DNA of 64,000 nucleotides. Source: Powellomyces hirtus. Lineage: Eukaryota > Chytridiomycota > Chytridiomycetes > Spizellomycetales > Powellomycetaceae. Of the stretch, positions 56,526-64,000 are shown piece after piece. Each line of letters opens with the position of its first letter. Positions within the stretch are counted from its first letter, which is position 1. The notes below the pieces were generated by a model. It saw only the letters and a program-made list of their open reading frames with translations, did no database searches and had not been told where the DNA came from. Location of the stretch: NCBI GenBank assembly GCA_025526995.1, contig JAHLKG010000020.1, forward strand, positions 310,001-374,000, in the 5' to 3' direction. Both the position numbers and the translations under genes were made by a program.

Positions 56526-59148
56526 TCATCCCAAACCCTGTGACCGTGCTTCCGTCTCGTAAATCAACATTCGCCACAGCACCATTACAAACGCTTCCGC
56601 CTCCTCATCCAGGGCCTAAAGAAAGGACATCACCGCGTAAGTAGAAACCAAAACCAAAACAAATCGGTGGGCCCATAGTTTGAAGTAAGAGACAGTGTGC
56701 TTATTTCAACTTACCGGTTGCATCTCGTTGAGGACCTCTTCCGCAGGTGACCGCTTCTGCAACAGCTCAATCACAAACTCTACCAGGTCCTTGTCCTCTT
56801 CGCCAATATACTCGACAATCTTTTTCGTCACCCACGGTCGAAGTTTGTTTGTCACAATGCTCTACATAGACAGACATTCGAGACACACTCAATCATCAGA
56901 ATAAAATTCAGAAAAAAAGGATGCGCGGGGCCTACGCAGCGTGCATTTTTCTCTCTTCCTACCTCCTCCAGATAATCCCACTTGATATGCCAATCCCAGA
57001 GTCCAGCCTTCTCGGCAGGGATGATGCTGATGAGGTCTTGAATGGCCTGGTGCCGTTCCTCCTTGGTCATGATCTTGCCAATCACAATCTCCTTGGGTGC
57101 AGCGGGCGTTTCGTCTTCCTCCATCGGTTCCGGCTCCGCATTCTTGCGCTCCTGTTCCGCCTTTTCGGCTTCACGGTCTTCTCGGTCCATTTCGAATTCC
57201 GCTCGACGTTGCCGTTGCATCCGGGCGAAGAACGATCGTCTACCAAAGAGAACACATTCAACAACGATTGTCACACACTATATCCCTATTGTATCCCTTC
57301 TTTCCCCTCAACGTACCTATCTTCGTCGGTTCGGAGATCGGCATCCCCGTTCCATTCGGCCATCGCCATGCCCATCTCCTCCGCTTTTGCCGACATAACC
57401 CCGTTCGCGTCGTTCATGTCGTTCGTCTCTGCGGCGCAAGCGGCAAGCCACTTCAAACGTTCCTCTTCCTGTTGCAGCCATCGCCGTTCGCGCTAATGAT
57501 GTACAAATGAAGATCAGAAAAATGAGCCTCTATGGCATGCGATCTTGTTACTGGAAATGAAACTCACATCCAGGAACGCCTCACGCGCTTCTGCTTCACG
57601 TCGCTGCTGTCTCCGCTCATACTCTTCCTCATCGTCTTCCTCCTTCCCATTATGATGCGCAAAGCTCTGTCGCGGTGCACCATAGTGGCCCCCTTGCTGC
57701 TGGGCCTCACCATGATATCCCCCGCGTGGACCTGCATGATGTTGATGCTGATCCGCCTGCCGCCGTGACCGCCGATCAGCCTGATCCCGCTCCATCATCC
57801 TCCGTTCCTCGTCTTCCTTCTTCTTACGATCCTTTGCTGCAGACCGTTCGCGGAAAGTCATAATCTCGCGTGATATCAACTCGCGCTGCTCCGGTGCCAT
57901 CTCAGCTGGTAAATCGTCCATCTCCTCTGTTCCTCTTCCTCCACCGGGCGTGTCGGGTGAGCCGCCCCGGCCCGTTCCGTCCGCAACGGCAGACATGATC
58001 AGGCTATCAATGTCCATCTGGTTCGCGTCTTCGCCGAGGGATTTGGCAATGGTCAAGATTTGATCACGGAGTTCCCGGTCGCGTTGTTCATCCATTGCCT
58101 GCAAGAGCGAATCATCACGTCAGCATTCCGTTCTTGTCATTGGCAAGAGCATTTTACGTACATCTGCTCTTTGACTCCGGTAGCTTTCCACATGCTTTCT
58201 TGCGACATCGTCCACATTGCACTGTCAAACAACACAAAGAATCAGCAATCCCCCCACATACACAATGCAACCCCCAATGCTTGGGATAAAACCGTACCTT
58301 CAGCTTCTTTGGTTGTCCGCCCGGCATGAACAGTTCAATGCCTTCCGACAGCACGCCTTCACCCTCGCCGTTCAATATCCTTAAAGCACGGGACACAGAC
58401 TCTGGTTGCTCATACACGCAGAACCCAAATCCTTTCGGCTTTCCCGACGCATCCTGCATTCTCCTCCAGCTTCGGATCGGGCCGCATGTCTAAACGACAA
58501 AATGGGACCCATGTTAGCACCCACTGAATCGCACTATCCATTCCCAACCCAACGTACTCGGAACGCACCTGCAATATCTTCTCCATCCACGCATCACTAA
58601 CCCCATCTACAATCCCCGCCACAAACACCGTCGTCAGCTTATCCTCCGCCGTGGGCGCCCGTCGCGGAGGCAACGGTATCTGCGGACGTTCCTCTACTCT
58701 CTGCATATTCGGGTTCCGATCAAACCGTCGGTCGTCATAGCCTCCAAACGGCGGTCGGCGATCAAACTGTTGCTGCGGGTTATGTGGTTGCTGCATCGGA
58801 GGCCCCGGTCGAAAGCTGTTGTTGTGATGCATTGGCGGTGGGCCGCCGTGTCCGCCATGCATTGGTGGTGGACCTCCATGCATCGGTGGCGGACCTCCAT
58901 GCATTCCTCCTGGTCCGCCATGCATTGGAGGGCCTCCGTTCATCGGAGGTCCGTACCCACCCGGCCCTCCATGCTGTGGAGGCCCACCGAACCCTGGTGG
59001 AGGCCTTCCATATTGTCCTGGAGGTGGTCCGTGCTGGGGATGGGCTGATGCGGGAAAGACAAAGGTGTCAGCTATATTGTTTACATAGCATCAGAATCCC
59101 CTGATTTCGACCGATCTGGCACTTACGATATGGACGATAAGGATCCAT
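56526..59148 (-). CDS. RBM25: RNA-binding protein 25 (RRM and PWI)
   Basis: Splicing factor associated with the U1 snRNP; yeast Snu71 is a distant relative. Nine exons: 59148-59127, 59044-58569, 58489-58298, 58221-58162, 58098-57568, 57492-57317, 57239-56963, 56861-56715, 56615-56526; 656 aa, phases consistent. The first coding exon is only 22 nt. A Gly/Pro/His/Met-rich N-terminus has GGPPPMH repeats. The RRM (TTVFVAGIVDGVSD to CGPIRSWRRMQDASGKPKGF) matches RBM25 closely, including the SWRR-MQ segment. A long Arg/Glu-rich charged region follows, then a C-terminal PWI domain. In that domain the signature reads RPWVTKKI, with Val in place of the usual Ile. Ends EARSQGLG, as the family does. Confidence 0.94.
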
Positions 59149-59415
59149 GAGCTCGAGGATGATCTCCCAAGGTTGTGTCGATGCAGTTGCTGCGAATTGA
59201 CTGCATGAAAAGCACAGATATGATTCATTTATGTCGTGTCACGTGCCCGCAAAATATCCGTGCGCAGCACAAATGCACATCGCGCGCAACAGTGACAGTA
59301 TTTTGGAAGGGAACCAGGCGCAAATGCAGAAAGTAGAGCAAAAACTATGATTGTGTGTGCAGGACAGTATATATATTGCAGGTTATGAAGAGACAAACTT
59401 GCGCACTGCAACAGC

Positions 59416-60771
59416 CTATTCGTCGGACGCCTGACCAAGCTTGCGCAGGAAAGCAGCCTTTTTCTGCCTGACGCGGTCCTTGCGCTGCTTGAGGTTGAGA
59501 GGAGTCTTGTGGTACTTGGCCTGCTTCTTCTTGTCCTCGGCAGTCATGGGCTTGCGCTCCTTCTTCTCGGCAGCGGGGTTCTCGCGGATAGCCTTGTGGG
59601 CGTTGGCGTACATGTCCTCAAGGTCATCAGCCTCAATCTCGTCCGCAATGAAGGTGGAGAATTGACGCTTGTAAGCCTCGTCATCTTCCTCCTGCAGGTA
59701 TTCCATGTAGTCAGCAACGTGACGACCGAAGATGTACCCACGGAGAAGGTCAGCGTCGATTTCCTTGCCGTCCCAACCGGGGAATCTGCTCTGGCTGTGA
59801 GGAACACGGAGACCACCGTCGACGGCACCCTTCAGGACACCGAACACACGGGATCCAGTGGTGGTGCGGCGGAGACCAGTGTCGAGGTACGCGGTGAAGG
59901 GACGGGGACCGTCCTCCATCTCCTCAACCTCGTACTTTTCACCATCGGGCTCAGTCTGACCCTCGTACTTGGTGTCCAAACCAAGCTGGGCAAGGACACG
60001 ACGAGCGAGCAGGAGACCAGTGGCGTAGGCTGCAAGCCGACAAACAAACAACATTAGAAAAATCAACGTCCCAACGTTGACCACCCTGAAAAGACGCTTC
60101 CATATCCTCACCAGCAGCCCAGTTGGTAAGACCGTGCTTGATACCGAAACGGGGGAGCTCGTGAGCGTAGGCGGCGCACAGAACAACGTCACCCTGGAGC
60201 TTGGCGTACACAATCTGGGTGATAATGTCCTTGTTGGTGATGCGGACAACCAGACGGTACTTGGGCGAGTTGTACTTGTTCTTGGCCTGAACGACAAGAC
60301 GCTTACGGGCGTAGTAATCGGTTTTACCCTCTGTAGAAATGCATTGTCAACAACCCGAAAAGCAGTGGTCAGCCGCCATTGCCCATGATGACGAACCTCT
60401 CCTACGCCTGTACTTGGTCTGGTACCGCTTGTAGTACGCCTTGTTCTTAACCTGCTTGACGAAAGGCTATTGGGCAGAAAACCGTTTTAGCAAGAATTGT
60501 CGGATGCGAATCGGTTTGTGCACGGGGTGTATGAGTCGCCGAACTCTCTCTATGCGCCGATCGTAATTGTCGTATGCTCCGTCCAGGATGCGTCTTTCGC
60601 TGCACCATTCGCCTCATCAAATCCGGTCATTTGCGAAATTCGTTCCAGGTGTTGTCGTCGGGTTGTCCTATGCATCGCTCCATCCATCCATCTACCCATC
60701 CATCCAACTCAAAATCCAGCATTCCGCCGGTCCTCGTCCATCAACTCATGCATCCCACCGTTGCTCACCAT
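59416..60771 (-). CDS. RPL5: 60S ribosomal protein L5 (uL18)
   Basis: Binds 5S rRNA in the large subunit. Four exons: 60771-60769 (ATG only), 60466-60397, 60330-60112, 60029-59416; 301 aa, phases consistent. [16 protein letters not shown] opens the body, then [33 protein letters not shown], and the C-terminal basic [11 protein letters not shown]. The start codon stands alone in exon 1, followed by a 302-bp intron with a good GTGAGC donor. I chose this ATG because no in-frame Met precedes PFVKQ in the second exon and the family begins MPF or MGF. The first intron is the longest called confidently in the window, as is common in fungal ribosomal-protein genes. I searched it for a C/D snoRNA and found no acceptable boxes. 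Confidence 0.95.
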
Positions 60772-61394
60772 ATTTATTATCTATCCCGCCGAGATGGTTG
60801 GTCGACAAAGTGGGTTTTCCGAGGAGCGAAGTCTTGCCAGGCGACCGGCAATTGTGGATGCCAGATCGGCAAAGACAGGCGCGCACGTGATCGACGCGCT
60901 TTTCACGGCCCTCTCTCACCGGACTTTACGATTCCTGACGGCCATCGAAGCACGATAATAATGAAGACGTTCCTTGAACAGGAATACCTCTTGCGAGTAG
61001 GTCTCGGTCACAAGTGCGTTCGGTGCGTTCGGTAATACTGAAATGCTGAGGCATGCTGGCTTATCGTTTTTGGCGGAAGGGAGGGGAATGTATCTGCTTG
61101 ATGATTTTACATAGTATAGACTTTCATTTGGCACGAGCAGGCAGAGAACACTCATAGTCCTCGAGTTTGGAGGGGTTTCTGCACATGTGCGTGCCGTGTG
61201 TTTCCTTTGCTATAACCATCAGCAGCTACTGCGATTGCTACACCGAGGGCTCCTCACAAGATACCACACACAGCAAGTGACATAATCGCCAATGGACAGA
61301 TTATATTTTTGATATATACACATTTAGTCGCCAAGTGAAGTTCAGATTGATGGAAAGGGGGAGATAGGGAGAAGGGACAAAAAAAACTGACACT
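60772..61394. other. RPL5 promoter / RNR1 3' flank
   Basis: 623 bp containing the RPL5 upstream region and RNR1 3' flank, both on the minus strand. No clear gene or RNA seen. Confidence 0.45.
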
Positions 61395-63954
61395 CTATCC
61401 AGAGCACATGACGCAAGCGTCCGGGTCATTTAGTGAGCAGGCCACGGCCGCCATGTTGTCATCTTCTTCTTCTTGTTCCCCGGGTCCGTTGTTCGCCCGG
61501 TCCGCCTTCAGCTGCTGTTGGTCAACAGTGAACTTGATGGCGTCAACAGCGGGTCGGGTTCGAAGGTAGTACATGCCTGACAGAGAGACAGAGAGGGTTC
61601 TTAGCATGATGCATGATACAGAAGGGAAAGCGTTGAGGATGTAAGTACATACCAGTCTTGAGACCCTTCTTCCAGCCGTAAAAGTGCATGCTTGTCAGCT
61701 TTCCGTAGTTGGGCTCGGCCAAGTGTACGTTCAGAGACTGAGACTGGTCAATGAAGGCTCCTCGTTCGGCAGCCATGTCAATGATCACTTTCTGCAAACC
61801 AGAACGAAGAGAATCAAAATTTTGAATCAGAGTGGCAACCATAGATCATGTACTCTACATACCTGTGACAGCTCCCAGACGGTCTTGTAGATGGCCTTCA
61901 GCTCGTCGGGTATGTTGTTGATCTTCTGGATGGAGCCGTTGTCGGCAATGATGCGGTTCTTCATGTTGTCGTTCCAGAGGTTCAGTTCCGTCAAGTCTTT
62001 CAACAGATGCTGGTTGACAATCTGGAACTCGCCAGACAGCACACGTCGAGTGTATATGTTGCTCGTGTACGGTTCCTAGAGAGCAAAACAACATATCCAA
62101 AGGTTAAAATCACCAAGAAAGGGAATCAAATAATGAAAGGAGTCGAATAACTCACAAAGCACTCGTTGTTTCCAAGGATTTGCGAAGTGGAGGCAGTAGG
62201 CATCGGCGCAACCAACAAACTGTTTCGTACACCGTGCTTCGCAATGCGAGCTCGCAACTCAGGCCAGTCCCACATGTCGGAACACTCCACTTTCCACATG
62301 TCGGGCTGCAGAATGCCTTGGCTGACCGGAGAGCCTTCGTAAGTCTCGTAAGGACCAAGCTTCTCGGCCAACTCGCAAGAAGCCTCCAGAGCGGCAAAGT
62401 AGAGGGTCTCAAAGATTTGTCGATTCAGTTTTCCGGCAGCAGGCGAGTCGAATGGTAACCTCATCTTGATGAACGCATCTGCAAGACCCTGCACACCGAG
62501 ACCGATTGGACGGTGCTTCATGTTGGATCTACGGGCTTCTTCGACCGGGTAATAGTTTACATCAATGATCTTGTTCAGGTTCTTGGTCATAATGTGAACA
62601 ACCTCGCGCAGCTTCTGGAAGTCATACGACGGGCTTCCGTTTTGTTTGACGACGAAATTTGGGAGGGATACGGAAGCCAAGTTACACACGGCGACCTCGT
62701 CCGGAGAAGAGTACTGGACAATCTCGGTACACAGGTTGCTGCACTTGATGGTGCCCAGGTTCTTCTGGTTGGACTTTTGATTGCACGCATCCTTGTACAG
62801 CATAAAAGGAGTTCCGGTTTCCACCTGGGACTCCAAAATAGCGTACCAGAGCTTTTGCGCCTTGATCGTTTTGCGGGCGCGGCCTTCTCGCTCGTACTTT
62901 GTGTACAGAGCCTTGAATTCGTCACCGTAAACTTCGGACAGGCCGGTGGCTTCCGAAGGGCAGAACAAACTCCAGTCTCCGTTTTGCTCGACACGTTCCA
63001 TGAACAGATCGGGAATCCACAAGGCGTAGAAGAGCTCACGCGCACGGTGCTCCTCTTTGCCCGTGTTCTTCTTCAACTCCATAAACTCGAAGACATCAGC
63101 GTGCCATGGCTCGAGGTACACGGCGAATGCTCCAGGTCGCTTGTTACCACCTTGGTCGACGTACCGGGCAGTGTTGTTGAAAACTCGAAGCATGGGCACG
63201 ATGCCGTTGGAGTGGCCGTTGGTACCAGCAATGTAAGATCCGAGAGCACGGATCTTGTGAATGTTCAAACCAATGCCTCCAGCAGTCTTGGAGATCATGG
63301 CGCAGGTCTTGAGAGTATCGTAGATACCTTCTATCGAGTCGTCCTTCATGGTCAACAAGAAGCAAGAGGAGAGCTGAGGACGCGGAGTACCAGCGTTGAA
63401 CAATGTCGGTGAGGCGTGGGTAAAGTACTTTTCGGACATGTAGTCGTAAGTTTGAATAGCAGCCTCGACGTCATCGCCGTGGATACCCACAGCGACACGC
63501 ATGAGCATGTGTTGAGGACGTTCCGCAACTTTGCCGTTAATACGCAGCAAGTACGATCGCTCCATAGTCTTGAAACCAAAGTAGTTGTAGTTGAAATCAC
63601 GATCATAAATGATCGCAGAGTTTAACCGGTCCGCATGTTTCACAATGGATGTGTAGGTGGTGTCGGATATCATGGAGGCTGGTTTGCCGGTTTTGGGGTT
63701 GATGTATCTGTGCAAGTCTTCCATGACCTGGCTGAACTGCTTCTTTGTTTCTTTGTGGAGATTGGCAACCGCAATACGCGCGGCCAGAAGTGCATAGTCG
63801 GGGTGTTTGGTCTGGATGATTGTAAAATGATGAGACATTGGATAGACAACTGGAACTACGATTGGGTCAAACATACGGTAAGGTATGCGGCCGTCTCTGC
63901 AGCCAGGTTGTCCAGTTCAACGGTAGTCACTCCCTGGTAAACACCGCTGACGAC
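61395..63954 (-). CDS. RNR1: Ribonucleotide reductase large subunit, 5' end outside window
   Basis: Class Ia enzyme reducing ribonucleoside diphosphates to dNDPs. Visible exons: 63954-63877, 63811-62156, 62075-61863, 61791-61653, 61576-61395; 755 codons seen with phases consistent. The first visible exon starts [20 protein letters not shown] in frame, so upstream exon(s) coding the ATP-cone regulatory domain lie beyond 64000. The core includes [11 protein letters not shown] (active-site Cys), [17 protein letters not shown] and KCSNLCTEI. The C-terminus ends DACVMCSG, keeping the paired Cys that passes electrons to the active site. Length and order match fungal RNR1. Confidence 0.96.
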
Positions 63955-64000
63955 CTATCAGGAGCAGAGTGGGTTAGAAACGACTTGCAAGACAGCCAAG

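Noticed and set aside
59416..60297. Single long open frame spanning the end of RPL5
   Set aside because: It reads through two real introns; the spliced exons restore uL18 similarity, and the first third of the long frame is shadow sequence.
60467..60768. snoRNA in the first intron of RPL5
   Set aside because: Animal RPL5 introns host snoRNAs, so I looked. One TGATGA occurs, but there is no paired CTGA box at a suitable distance and no terminal stem.
1..64000. CRISPR array, bacterial operon, virus or integrated mobile element
   Set aside because: Intron-rich eukaryotic genes throughout; no regular spacer-repeat array, integrase, transposase, capsid or polymerase frame was found.

Overview
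This window is nuclear DNA of a fungus, most likely a zoosporic (chytrid-grade) one. Nearly every gene has short GT-AG introns, mostly 50-110 bp. The purine gene ADE2 has the fungal layout, a PurK-like half fused to a PurE half. A PHO80-type cyclin and a SOK1/TCP11 protein are also fungal in style. Two genes point to a flagellated lineage: a FAM149 (DUF3719) homologue, a family tied to cilia in animals, and a voltage-gated proton channel (Hv1-like). The species cannot be named from sequence alone. All exon junctions were read by eye and checked by frame arithmetic and family similarity; none is backed by transcripts.

Layout. 0.1-1.6 kb: ADE13 (-). 2.4-6.3 kb: FAM149 homologue (-, 16 exons, one apparent frameshift). 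6.3-7.8 kb: gene-poor, with a degenerate interspersed repeat and telomere-like motifs. 7.8-10.6 kb: predicted surface protein with a duplicated Ig-like module (+). 11.1-15.0 kb: TTI1 (-), divergent from ADE2 (+, 15.4-17.1 kb). 17.5-18.8 kb: prephenate dehydratase PHA2 (-), then tRNA-Pro(AGG) (+). 19.5-21.5 kb: FYR-domain protein (+). 22.7-23.4 kb: membrane-anchored SH3 protein (+). 24.4-26.4 kb: Baeyer-Villiger monooxygenase (-). 28.8-31.0 kb: LRRC40 (+). 31.9-32.1 kb: 54-aa lipid-anchor-type microprotein (-). 33.6-35.0 kb: KH-like Gln-rich protein (-), divergent from a 905-aa LEA-like protein (+, 35.8-38.6 kb). 40.3-41.3 kb: Hv1-like proton channel (+). 41.8-42.9 kb: PHO80-like cyclin (-), divergent from a TBC1D8/9-type Rab-GAP (+, 43.7-49.1 kb). 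49.8-51.8 kb: FMO-like monooxygenase (-). 52.6-55.9 kb: TCP11/SOK1 (-). 56.5-59.1 kb: RBM25 (-). 59.4-60.8 kb: RPL5 (-). 61.4-64.0 kb: RNR1 (-, 5' end outside the window).

How the genes relate. This is mostly ordinary housekeeping: purine synthesis (ADE13, ADE2), phenylalanine synthesis (PHA2), dNTP synthesis (RNR1), translation (RPL5, tRNA-Pro), splicing (RBM25), PIKK-kinase maturation (TTI1) and Rab traffic (TBC). There is no operon-like or secondary-metabolite cluster. A perfect Gcn4-type site precedes PHA2, and a TGACTC half-site precedes ADE2, which suggests general amino-acid control.

The observations most worth a second look are: the Hv1-like channel with a non-canonical S4; the FAM149 gene and its one-base frameshift; a 54-bp coding repeat that carries its own splice acceptor; the 54-aa microprotein; and the duplicated Ig-like ectodomain protein.
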